Source of the DNA: Polyangium spumosum
Lineage (GTDB): Bacteria > Myxococcota_A > Polyangia > Polyangiales > Polyangiaceae
Length of the DNA stretch: 64,000 nucleotides
Direction of reading: 5' to 3'
NCBI RefSeq assembly: GCF_009649845.1
Contig: NZ_WJIE01000006.1
Location: forward strand, 558,001 to 622,000
The position numbers and the translations under genes are program-made. Numbering within the stretch: the first letter of the stretch is position 1; every line of letters starts with the position of its first letter. This document shows, one piece after another, positions 1 to 7,620 of the stretch. The notes below the pieces were generated by a model. That model saw only the letters and a list, made by a program, of their open reading frames with translations. It ran no database searches and had not been told where the DNA came from.

Positions 1-175
1 GCTCACGCCCGCGCAGATCCGCGAGGGCCTGCTCGCCACGGCCGCGCCGATGCCGCAGTTCCCGAAGATCCAGCAGGGCGCAGGCTTCATCCGGCCACGT
101 CAGGCCGTGATGTGGGCGCAGCAGAAGAAGCAGGACAAGTCCGTCGCCGTGGTGGAAGAAGGCGCGCTCGAATAG
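1..175 (+). CDS. C-terminal end of a probable subtilisin-like (S8) protease, partial
   Basis: Only the last 57 codons are in the window, in the frame beginning at base 2, with a TAG stop at 173-175. The visible peptide has the shape of the tail of an S8 peptidase domain: a TPAQIREGLLATA helix followed by QGAGFIRPRQAV. This is like the LTPxQVxxxLxxTA...GAGxVxPxxAV end that follows the catalytic Ser in subtilases. A Lys/Gln-rich acidic tail follows. The catalytic residues lie outside the window, so the call rests on the C-terminal pattern alone. It converges on the sulfate-binding protein gene with only 3 nt between the two stop codons. Confidence 0.5.
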   Translation, partial: LTPAQIREGLLATAAPMPQFPKIQQGAGFIRPRQAVMWAQQKKQDKSVAVVEEGALE

Positions 176-178
176 CGC

Positions 179-1216
179 TCACGGCTCCGCGTACACGCTC
201 TCCCACGTGCGCGGAAAGACGCCGTCCTTCGCGAAGAGCTTCGGCTGGGCCTCGTCCCAGCCGCCGAGATCGTCGATCCGCGCGGGGGCTTCGACCTCGG
301 GGAACGTGAGCGCGTGCGCGGCGCGCACGGCCGGGTCGTCGCTGCGGAAGCCGTACTTCGCGAGGATGTGCGCGGCTTCGTTGGAGCTCAAATAATCGAC
401 GAAGGCCTCGGCCTCGGGCAAGAGGCCGTGCTTTTTGGCGTTCACGTCGACGACGGCCGCCATGACCTCGACGACCATCGCCCCGGGGGGGATCACCATG
501 TCGTAGGTGCGGCCCGCGGCGCGGCCCGCGAAGACCTCGCTCTCGTAGGTGACGGCCACGTCGCCGACGCCCCTCTCGAAGGTGATGAGGCTCTCGCGCG
601 CGCCCTTGTCCATGATCGCGACGTTCCCGAGCACGCCGCGGAGATATCCGCGCGCGGCGCCCTCGTCGTTCGCGGCGACGCCCGCATGTCCGCGGAGCGC
701 CGAGGCCCAGAGGGCGCTGACGTTCCACATCGCGCCGCCGCTCGTCTTCGGGTTCGGCATGAGCACGTCGAGGCCGGGGCGCGCGAGATCCGAGAAGCCC
801 GTGATGCCCTCGGGGTTGCCCGGACGAACCGCGAGGGCCACGACAGAGGTGGTGAAGGCGCCGCGCCTGCCGCGCGCGCGCCAGTCGTGCGTGATGAGGT
901 GCTCCTTCTCGAGGCGCGTGACGTCGGGGGCGAGCGCGAGCACGACGACGTCGGCAGGAAAGCCGGAGGCGACGGCGCGAGACTGCGCGCCGCTCGCGAG
1001 GTACGAGGCGCGCACGCGGAGGCGCTTGCCAGTACGAGCCTCGTAGCGGGCCCGGAAGGCGGGGAGGAGGCCACGTTCGAACGCGTCACGCGGCGCGGAG
1101 TACGCGGCGAGGACGAGCGTGACGTCCGCCTCGGGTTCGCGGCGCGTGCTTCGGTCCGAGCACGACGCGAGCCCGAGGAGGACGACGAGCGCGAGGGCGA
1201 GGCGCGCCCAGCGCAT
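179..1216 (-). CDS. sbp: Sulfate/thiosulfate ABC transporter substrate-binding lipoprotein
   Basis: The 345-residue product is a periplasmic solute-binding protein of the sulfate/thiosulfate family (Sbp/CysP), which hands the oxyanion to a CysTWA-type permease. The N-terminus is a lipoprotein signal with lipobox LASC, so it is likely membrane-tethered. Family-typical stretches are visible: a GAQSRAV segment, the PADVVVLALAPDV strand, the NPKTSGGAMWN loop that lines the anion site, and a YESEVFAGR region. Length is normal for the family. It is the second gene of a minus-strand pair, starting 3 nt after the Kelch gene stop. No permease or ATPase gene is in the window, so its transporter partners must lie elsewhere. 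Confidence 0.85.
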   Translation of the reverse strand: MRWARLALALVVLLGLASCSDRSTRREPEADVTLVLAAYSAPRDAFERGLLPAFRARYEARTGKRLRVRASYLASGAQSRAVASGFPADVVVLALAPDVTRLEKEHLITHDWRARGRRGAFTTSVVALAVRPGNPEGITGFSDLARPGLDVLMPNPKTSGGAMWNVSALWASALRGHAGVAANDEGAARGYLRGVLGNVAIMDKGARESLITFERGVGDVAVTYESEVFAGRAAGRTYDMVIPPGAMVVEVMAAVVDVNAKKHGLLPEAEAFVDYLSSNEAAHILAKYGFRSDDPAVRAAHALTFPEVEAPARIDDLGGWDEAQPKLFAKDGVFPRTWESVYAEP

Positions 1217-1219
1217 CGC

Positions 1220-2722
1220 TCAGGGCAGGATCGACGGATCGAGGATGCCGCCGGTGTTGGTGACGGCGCCGCCGGGCGTGACGCCGCCCCAGATGATCAT
1301 CTTGCTGTTCGTGCTGATGGCCGTGTGGTGCGCGCGGCCCATGGGCGCCGTCGGGATCGGCTTCGCGCTCCACGCGTTCGTCATCGGGTTGTAGAGCGCA
1401 CCCGTGTTGAGGTAGGTGCCGCCCACGTTCTGGCCGCCCCACACGATGAGCCGCGGCGCGATCCACACGGCCGTGTGGTACTGCCGGAGCTCGGGCGCGC
1501 CCTCGGTCGTCATGAAGCTCCACTCGATCTTCGGCTTGTAACGCGCGCCGATCGAGGCGGGCCCGAGCATGTCGTAGCCGCCCCACACGATCATCTCGGT
1601 GCCCGTAAACTCGGCCGTGTGGCGCGCGCGCGCCGGCGGCTGGCCGTCCTTGACGACGCTCCAGACGCCGGTGCCCGGATCGAACTCGGCGCCGTCGCCG
1701 AGGTAGGTGACCTCGACGCCGTTGGAGCCGTAGCCGCCGAACACGATCATGTCCGAGCCGGTCCATACCGCCGAGTGATCCGAGCGCGCGCTCGGCGGCG
1801 TGCCGCCCGCCGGGATCGGATCCCAGCGATCCTCGGTGACGTCGTACGCGCCGCCGTCGCCGAGGTAGTTCGTCCCGTCGAACCCGCCCCACACGAGCAC
1901 CTTCGAGCCGGTCCACACCATCGTGTGCCCGGAGCGAGGCGAGGGCGCGCCGGCCGTGGTCATCGTGGACCACGTGTTCGAGATGGGGTTGAAGACGCCG
2001 CCCGACTGGAGCGGGCTGCCGTTCTCACCGCCCCAGACGACCATGTGCGTGCCCGTCCAGACGGCGCGCGCGCGTGAGCGCGGCGCGGGGACGTTCGCGG
2101 TGCTCGTGGGCGTCCACTTGCGCGTGGCGAGGTCGAACATGCCGCCGCTGTTCGTGGTGCCGCTCGGCGTGTTGCCGCTCCACACGATCATCGTCGCGCC
2201 GGTCCACACCGCGACGTGATGCGAGCGCGCGGCGGGCGCATCCTGCGTCGGCGTCGGCTCCCAGGCGTCGGCGCACTTGCCCTCGGTGCACGCGCCGAAG
2301 CAGGCCTGCCCGCACGTGCCGCAGTCCTGGCTGTCCGATTGCAGATCGACGCAACGCGCGGGCTCGCCGCAGAACGAGTCGCCCGCGTTCGGGCAGACGC
2401 ACTGGCCCTCGGAGCAGACCGTGCCCGGTCGGAAGGAGCAGTCCGTGATCTCGAGGCACTCGACGCACGTGGCCTTCTTTGTGTCGCAGACCGCGGTGGG
2501 CGCGGGGCAATCGGAGTTCGAGACGCAGCTCGTCGGCACGCCGCCGCCGTCTCCGCCCGCCCCGCCTGCACCTGCGCCCGCGCCGCCCGTGCCGCCGGTC
2601 GGCTCCACGCCGGGGAGGGTCAAGATATCCCCACATGCCCCGAGCAGCATCACGAGCGCTGCCGAGACACCCACGAGCCCCCACGGCCTTTGGCGAGTCG
2701 CACCCATCTCGAACCTTCCCAT
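1220..2722 (-). CDS. Cys-rich, Kelch-repeat surface lipoprotein
   Basis: The start at 2722 is chosen because GGAGG sits 8 nt upstream; an in-frame GTG (2728) and ATG (2707) are alternatives. The product is about 500 residues. It begins with a signal peptide and lipobox (LLGAC), then a Gly/Ala-rich linker and a Cys-rich module (about residues 60-145) with many CxxxxC spacings of the kind common in myxobacterial surface proteins. The remainder is a run of Kelch repeats, each with a W-G motif such as VVWGGENG or LVWGGFDG and the phrase HTAVW, enough for a beta-propeller. It is probably a surface-exposed binding protein with unknown ligand. It sits upstream of the sulfate-binding gene in an apparent operon. 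Confidence 0.8.
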   Translation of the reverse strand: MGRFEMGATRQRPWGLVGVSAALVMLLGACGDILTLPGVEPTGGTGGAGAGAGGAGGDGGGVPTSCVSNSDCPAPTAVCDTKKATCVECLEITDCSFRPGTVCSEGQCVCPNAGDSFCGEPARCVDLQSDSQDCGTCGQACFGACTEGKCADAWEPTPTQDAPAARSHHVAVWTGATMIVWSGNTPSGTTNSGGMFDLATRKWTPTSTANVPAPRSRARAVWTGTHMVVWGGENGSPLQSGGVFNPISNTWSTMTTAGAPSPRSGHTMVWTGSKVLVWGGFDGTNYLGDGGAYDVTEDRWDPIPAGGTPPSARSDHSAVWTGSDMIVFGGYGSNGVEVTYLGDGAEFDPGTGVWSVVKDGQPPARARHTAEFTGTEMIVWGGYDMLGPASIGARYKPKIEWSFMTTEGAPELRQYHTAVWIAPRLIVWGGQNVGGTYLNTGALYNPMTNAWSAKPIPTAPMGRAHHTAISTNSKMIIWGGVTPGGAVTNTGGILDPSILP

Positions 2723-2822
2723 TCTCACGGCCTCCGAGGCGCGCCGCGCGGACGCGCCGATGGAGCCGAGACCTTACCAGAACGGTCGAATTTCGTCGCG
2801 GTCGTCGAGGGAGGCCGCGGCG

Positions 2823-4037
2823 TCAGGGATTCGTCGCTCGCCGCAGGCCGTCGACGAGGCGCTCGATGTCCCGCTCCGGGACCGAGCAGAGGCCGACGCG
2901 GAGCGCGCCCTGGACCGGGACGACGAAGATGCCCTCTTCGCGGAGGCGCGCGGCGGCGCGCGGCGCGTCCTCGCAAAACACGGTGCTGAAGAACCCGCCG
3001 TCGATGCGGGGATAGGCGAGGCCCGCGGCGGTGGCGAGGGTGTTCCAGCGCGCGACGCGGCGGTCGAGGAGGTCCTTCCACGTGGCCCGCTCGGCGTCGA
3101 CACGAGCGCGGAGCTCGGGATCGGAGAGGACCTTGGCGATGGCGTTCATGCCGGCGGCGTTGCAGTTCGACCAGGTGCCGCGGCTCGCGTACGTGAGCGC
3201 GTTCTGGACACGCGCGCGCTCCTGGGCGTCGGGGCAGAGGGCGACGAGCGCGCCGACGCGCAGGCCGTACTGGGTGAACGACTTCGACGCGGACCATGCG
3301 AAGAGGACCATGGCCTTCTCCGCGAGGCGGAGCGCCGGCGCGAAGGTGTCGGTGAGGTTCGCCTTCGCGTACCGTCCGTAAGCGACGTCGAGCAGGACGG
3401 TGATGGGCCCGCGCGAGGCGGCGCGCCCGACGACGTCGACGATGCCGCTCCAGTCTTTTTCGTCGAGCGAATAACCCGTAGGGTTGTGGCAAGGCGTGTT
3501 CAAAAAGACGAGGGCGCGCCCCTGCGCGTCGAGGACGCCGCCGAGCTTGCGCTCGAAGTCGGCGACGTCGAGGCGGCCCTTGTCGTCGAACATGCGGAAG
3601 GTGGCGAGGGTGCGATCCGCCTCGTCCGCGAGGGTCTTGTAGGGGCCCCAGTAGAAGCCCGTCGTGAGGAGCATCTGCTGCGGCTCGAGGAACGTCGTGA
3701 TCGCGTGGCGCAGCGCGCCGGTGCCGCCGGGCGTGGCGACCGCGGTCGCGAGCGAGGCCTCGGGGCGGCCCGCGAAGAGGTCGTCGATCACGCCCTGCAA
3801 GAAGGCCTGCGGGCCGGCGATGGGCGCGTACGCGGCGCCGACCTCGGGCGGGAGCGAGCGCAGCGCTTCGACCACGGCGCCGATGATCGCGAGCTTGCCG
3901 TCGTCGTCGAGCAGCGCGCCGACCGTCGCGTTGATGACCGGCTCACCGGACTTCTTTCTTGCCTGCGCTTCCGCGTTCAGCGCGAAGATGGGGTCGTCTG
4001 CGGGGCGCGCGGTTCGCGAGGGAATCAAGAACTCCAT
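2823..4037 (-). CDS. Class I/II PLP-dependent aminotransferase
   Basis: A 404-residue fold-type I aminotransferase of the aspartate/aromatic group. The Schiff-base lysine lies in SASKSFTQYGLRVG, the usual SxSKxFxxxGxRxG motif. The NPTGYS substrate/cofactor motif (NTPCHNPTGYS) and the DVAYGRY segment holding the pyridine-binding Asp and Tyr are also present. The N-terminal INATVGALLDDDGKLA resembles the glycine-rich start of aspartate/tyrosine aminotransferases. The ATG at 4037 is preferred over an in-frame GTG at 4055. The substrate cannot be read from sequence. The gene is divergent from the subtilase across 130 nt and upstream of the Kelch gene with a 100-nt gap, so probably separately transcribed. 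Confidence 0.85.
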   Translation of the reverse strand: MEFLIPSRTARPADDPIFALNAEAQARKKSGEPVINATVGALLDDDGKLAIIGAVVEALRSLPPEVGAAYAPIAGPQAFLQGVIDDLFAGRPEASLATAVATPGGTGALRHAITTFLEPQQMLLTTGFYWGPYKTLADEADRTLATFRMFDDKGRLDVADFERKLGGVLDAQGRALVFLNTPCHNPTGYSLDEKDWSGIVDVVGRAASRGPITVLLDVAYGRYAKANLTDTFAPALRLAEKAMVLFAWSASKSFTQYGLRVGALVALCPDAQERARVQNALTYASRGTWSNCNAAGMNAIAKVLSDPELRARVDAERATWKDLLDRRVARWNTLATAAGLAYPRIDGGFFSTVFCEDAPRAAARLREEGIFVVPVQGALRVGLCSVPERDIERLVDGLRRATNP

Positions 4038-4155
4038 GGAAGCGGCCGCTACCACGACTTCGGTAGTGCTGCCAAGCCGCGCACGCGCCGCGATGCGTCC
4101 AAGGTCGCCCCGCTCGGCGGCTTCATGCCCACGGGACCCGGCTTCCGCGCTGCGC

Positions 4156-4161
4156 TAGGAT
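4156..4161 (+). promoter_or_regulatory. -10-like TAGGAT, 6 nt before ATG (putative leaderless start)
   Basis: TAGGAT lies 6 nt upstream of the subtilase ATG. A sigma-70 start would fall on or beside the A of ATG, leaving no room for a ribosome binding site. No clear -35 box is visible. The call is inferred from a pattern shared by many genes in this window. Confidence 0.5.
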
Positions 4162-4167
4162 AGCGGC

Positions 4168-6015
4168 ATGCGAACGCCTGCCGCTCTCCCGACCGCGCTC
4201 GTCGCGACGCTCGTCGCCTCCGCGCTCGTCGTCACCGTAAGCGCCGCGAGCGCCCAGCGACCCGAGCGCTCGCTCGTGGATCCCTCGCGTCCGAGCGGCA
4301 CGACGACGACCGTCGAGGAGCTGCTCGGCCCGCTCTACGAGCCGGTCGCGATCGCGACGGAAGGGTTCTTGTCGACGCCGGAAGGTCTCGGCGAGACGAG
4401 CTGGGACGTTCCGGGGCAGATCGTGGTGGACGCTCGGGACGACCTCGACGCGCCCTCGCTGCTCTCGCTCGCCGCGGACTTCGGGCTCGCCTTCACGCCG
4501 ACCGATCTCGAGCCGACGACGAAGATGCAGATCGCCAGCGTGCCTGCGGGCGACATGCAGAGCGTGCTCGATCGCCTCTCGCGTGATCCACGCGTCGAGT
4601 TCGCCGAGCCGCTCGCGAAGGTCCGCGCGTCGTTCGTGCCGAACGATCCGCTCGCGGGCGAGCAGTGGCACATGCAGCGCATCGGCGCGCAGCGGGCGTG
4701 GGACTTCTCGGCCGGCCGCGGCGTGACCGTCGCCGTCGTCGACACGGGCATCGCCTGCGAGGACCACGGGCCGTACACGAAGGGCAGCGATCTCGCCGCG
4801 ACCGAGTGCGCTCCGGGCTGGAACTTCGTGACCGGCACCGAGCACGCGAACGACGATCAAGGCCACGGCACGCACGTGGCCGGCACGATCGCGCAGTCGA
4901 CGAACAACGGCATCGGCGCGTCGGGCGTGGCCTTCGGCGCGCGGCTGATGCCTGTGAAGGTGCTGAACGAGAACGGCTGGGGCACGACGGCGGACGTGGC
5001 CGACGGCATCCGCTGGGCCGCCGACAACGGCGCGCACGTGATCAACCTGAGCCTCGGCGGCCCGCGCAACGCGAAGGTGATCCAGAAGGCGATCGACCAC
5101 GCGAGGAGCATGGGCGCGGTGGTCGTCGCCGCCGCGGGCAACACCGGCGGCAGCGTGCAGTACCCCGGCGCCTCCGACGGCGTCATCGGCGTCTCCGCGA
5201 CCGATCCGAACGACAAGCTCGCCTCGTTCTCGTCGCGCGGCGAGGGCGTGGATCTCGCCGCGCCGGGCGTGAAGGTCGTGCAGCAGACGGTGTGCAACAA
5301 GGGCCGCAACAAGTGCGAGCAGTTCCCCGGCTGGAACGGCACGTCGATGGCGTCTCCGCACGTCGCCGGCGCGGCCGCGCTGGTGATGGGCCTCGGCGTG
5401 ACCGACCCGGCCGCGGTCGAGGACGCGCTGCGCAAGAGCGCGCGCGTGGTCGACAGCTCCGACGGTGGAAAGAAGCTCTACGGCGCGGGCGTGCTCGACG
5501 CGGCCGAGGCGGCCGTGTCCGTGACGAAGCAGCACGCCTTCACGCGGCTCGTCGCGCTCGTCCTGATGACGGCCTTCGTCGCGCGTGCGGCGCGCAAGAA
5601 GAACAAGGACGCGAAGAGCCCGCTGCGCCTCGACTTCCTCCTGCCCGCGCTCGCAGCGGGTCCGGGCCTCTTCTTCTTCGCGCCCTGGCTCTTGCCGCGC
5701 GCGGACTTCTGGGTCGACGTCGCCGCGCGCCCGATCGCGGACCTCGATCTGCTCGTGGGCGTCTCGCTGCACCGCTTCTTGCCGCTCGCGAACGCGCTCG
5801 TGCCCTTCCTCTTCACGGCCGTGTTCTTCGGCGTGAAGCGGCTGCGTCCGGCCATCGCCGGGCTCGCCGTGGGCACGGGGGCGTACCTGCTCTCGCTCGT
5901 CGCGCTCGGCGACGCGGCCGGCCCCTTCGGTCGCGTGGCGCTCGTCGCGTGGTGCGTCCTGAACGCGGCTCTCTGCGCCTGGATCGCGCGCACGAACCTC
6001 GCCGAGACCCGCTAG
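4168..6015 (+). CDS. Membrane-anchored subtilisin-like serine protease (S8)
   Basis: The product has 615 residues. A signal peptide (about 1-29) is followed by an inhibitor-like propeptide region (about 80-150) and a complete S8 catalytic domain. Catalytic residues are visible: Asp192 in VVDTGI, His233 in HGTHVAG, Ser393 in NGTSMASPHVAG, with the oxyanion-hole Asn in AAGNTGG. After the catalytic domain come about five predicted transmembrane helices (roughly residues 455-610), which is unusual because most bacterial subtilases are secreted or end in a sorting signal. It is therefore likely an envelope-anchored protease with its active site outside the cytoplasm. The substrate is unknown. The start is fixed by the -10-like box immediately upstream. 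Confidence 0.9.
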   Translation: MRTPAALPTALVATLVASALVVTVSAASAQRPERSLVDPSRPSGTTTTVEELLGPLYEPVAIATEGFLSTPEGLGETSWDVPGQIVVDARDDLDAPSLLSLAADFGLAFTPTDLEPTTKMQIASVPAGDMQSVLDRLSRDPRVEFAEPLAKVRASFVPNDPLAGEQWHMQRIGAQRAWDFSAGRGVTVAVVDTGIACEDHGPYTKGSDLAATECAPGWNFVTGTEHANDDQGHGTHVAGTIAQSTNNGIGASGVAFGARLMPVKVLNENGWGTTADVADGIRWAADNGAHVINLSLGGPRNAKVIQKAIDHARSMGAVVVAAAGNTGGSVQYPGASDGVIGVSATDPNDKLASFSSRGEGVDLAAPGVKVVQQTVCNKGRNKCEQFPGWNGTSMASPHVAGAAALVMGLGVTDPAAVEDALRKSARVVDSSDGGKKLYGAGVLDAAEAAVSVTKQHAFTRLVALVLMTAFVARAARKKNKDAKSPLRLDFLLPALAAGPGLFFFAPWLLPRADFWVDVAARPIADLDLLVGVSLHRFLPLANALVPFLFTAVFFGVKRLRPAIAGLAVGTGAYLLSLVALGDAAGPFGRVALVAWCVLNAALCAWIARTNLAETR

Positions 6016-6046
6016 CGTCCCGCCGGCTGGGCACCCTTCGCTCGGT

Positions 6047-6052
6047 TATAGT
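6047..6052 (+). promoter_or_regulatory. -10-like TATAGT, 6 nt before ATG (putative leaderless start)
   Basis: TATAGT, one base from the sigma-70 consensus, ends 6 nt before the ATG of the small lipoprotein. It is the best -10 match in the window and would give a leaderless transcript covering both the lipoprotein and the overlapping PDZ gene. Confidence 0.55.
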
Positions 6053-6058
6053 CCGCGC

Positions 6059-6253
6059 ATGCGTTCGCGATCCTTCCTCGTCCTCTGCGTCCTTTCGCTC
6101 CTCGGCTGCGGCGGCTCGTCCAGCGAGACGCCGTGGCCTGCCGAGCCCGAAGGGCCTGCGCTCGGCCCCGCCGGTGAGACCTCGCCCGGCGAGCTCGACG
6201 ACATCAAAAGCGCCGCGCCCGACGCAGGCGGGGAGCCAGGCGTCGAGCCGTGA
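6059..6253 (+). CDS. Small lipoprotein
   Basis: A 64-residue product with a lipoprotein signal (hydrophobic core VLCVLSLLGC, acylated Cys about residue 18) and a short acidic, Pro/Gly-rich mature part without a recognisable domain. Its TGA overlaps the GTG start of the next gene (GTGA, 4 nt), so the two are probably translationally coupled and may act together at the envelope. It could be an entry leader for the next gene, but the well-formed lipobox argues that it is made as protein. Confidence 0.6.
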   Translation: MRSRSFLVLCVLSLLGCGGSSSETPWPAEPEGPALGPAGETSPGELDDIKSAAPDAGGEPGVEP

Positions 6254-7569
6254 CCGCGCCCCGGCGCGCCTGGTCGTACGCGCTCGCGACCTTCGTCGCG
6301 ATGCTGGTGCTTCCGCTCGTCGTGTGGCTCGTCTTGCCGCGCCCCGGTCCGCCCGCGAAGCCGCCGCGCCCGCGCGCCACCGCCGCGGCCCTCGCGACGC
6401 CCGAGCACGTGCCTGCGGCGAGCTCGACGCCCGCGCCGCGCGCTCCGTCGAAGCCCGCGATCGCCAAGGAGGACGAGCTGCCGGCCGAGGACGAGGTGAC
6501 CGGGACCGTGGTCGACTCCGACGGGCAACCGGTCGCGCGCGCGGCCGTCGGCTGCGACGATCGCGGCGCGCAGATGACGACCCTGAGCGACATGGAAGGT
6601 CATTTCCGCCTGCCTGCGGAGGCCTCGGGGTGCCTCGTCGTCGCGCATCACTCGCAGCACCCTTCGTCCGAGCGCGTGCGCGTCGAGCTCGGCAAGGACA
6701 ACGTCGTGAAGCTCGGCGCGGGCGGCGCGATCGAGGGCGTGGTCGTCGACGAGCAAGGCGCGCCGGTGCCGTCGTATCGCCTCACGGTCGAGCTCTTCTT
6801 GCCGAACACCGAGGGCGTCGACATCGGCGTACGTGGTCGGCCGAGGAAGGTGGACGACCCGGCAGGGGCGTTCCGCATGGAAAAACTCCCGCCGGGGAAG
6901 TACGTGCTCGGCGCGAGCGCGGAGGGGCATCCGCCGGGCAAGAGCGAGACGGTCGAGGTCGAGGTCGGACAGACGGCGCGCAACGTGCGCATCGCCCTGC
7001 CGCGTACGGCGACGCTCTCGGGCACGGTGCTCGACGAGGAGACGAAGAAGCCCATCGCGGGGGCCACGGTGCGGCTCGACGGCATCGCGGGTGGTGGAGG
7101 CTTCGACATCGCGACGCCCGTGACGACGGACGCGGAAGGCGCGTTCTCGCTCGTGGGCGTGCCGCCTGGGCCCTTCTCGGTGCGCGTGGAGCACGCGAGT
7201 TACAAGAGCCGGATCGTGCCGGGTTTGACCACGCGCGGCGCGTCGACCATCCGCGAGGACATCACGCTCCGCGCCCGCGGCGACGGCGGCAGCGAGAGCG
7301 AGCTCGAGGGCATCGGCGCGATCCTCGTGCCCACGGCGACTGGCATCGTCGTCTCGTCGCTCGTCGAGAACGGCCCTGGGGCGAAGGCGGGGCTCCAGCG
7401 CGGGGACAAGCTTCTGCGCATCGACGGCGTATCGGCCCTCGAGATGACGCTGCCCGACGCGATCCAGAGGCTCCGCGGGCCCGCCGGCTCGCGCGTCACG
7501 ATCTCGGTCGCGCGTGAGGGCGAGGCAAGCGTCGAGGTGATGGTGACGCGCGAGCGCATCGAGCGGTAG
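6250..7569 (+). CDS. Carboxypeptidase-regulatory-like and PDZ domain membrane protein
   Basis: The 439-residue product has a GTG start overlapping the preceding stop. One N-terminal transmembrane segment (about 10-30) is followed by a Pro/Ala-rich linker. Two or three carboxypeptidase-regulatory-like (transthyretin-like) domains follow, with the repeated GTVVDSDGQPVARA / GTVLDEETKKPIAGA motif and GxFxLxxxPxGxFxV endings. A C-terminal PDZ domain (about 355-435) has the NGPGAKAGLQRGD and IDGVSA core. It has no protease domain. The topology suggests an inner-membrane-anchored periplasmic scaffold that binds peptide C-termini. The partner may be the co-encoded lipoprotein. Confidence 0.8.
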   Translation: MTAPRRAWSYALATFVAMLVLPLVVWLVLPRPGPPAKPPRPRATAAALATPEHVPAASSTPAPRAPSKPAIAKEDELPAEDEVTGTVVDSDGQPVARAAVGCDDRGAQMTTLSDMEGHFRLPAEASGCLVVAHHSQHPSSERVRVELGKDNVVKLGAGGAIEGVVVDEQGAPVPSYRLTVELFLPNTEGVDIGVRGRPRKVDDPAGAFRMEKLPPGKYVLGASAEGHPPGKSETVEVEVGQTARNVRIALPRTATLSGTVLDEETKKPIAGATVRLDGIAGGGGFDIATPVTTDAEGAFSLVGVPPGPFSVRVEHASYKSRIVPGLTTRGASTIREDITLRARGDGGSESELEGIGAILVPTATGIVVSSLVENGPGAKAGLQRGDKLLRIDGVSALEMTLPDAIQRLRGPAGSRVTISVAREGEASVEVMVTRERIER

Positions 7570-7620
7570 CGTTCGTCCGGTCGATCTATTCGCCTCGTGG
7601 CCGTGCTACATGCTCGGCCC

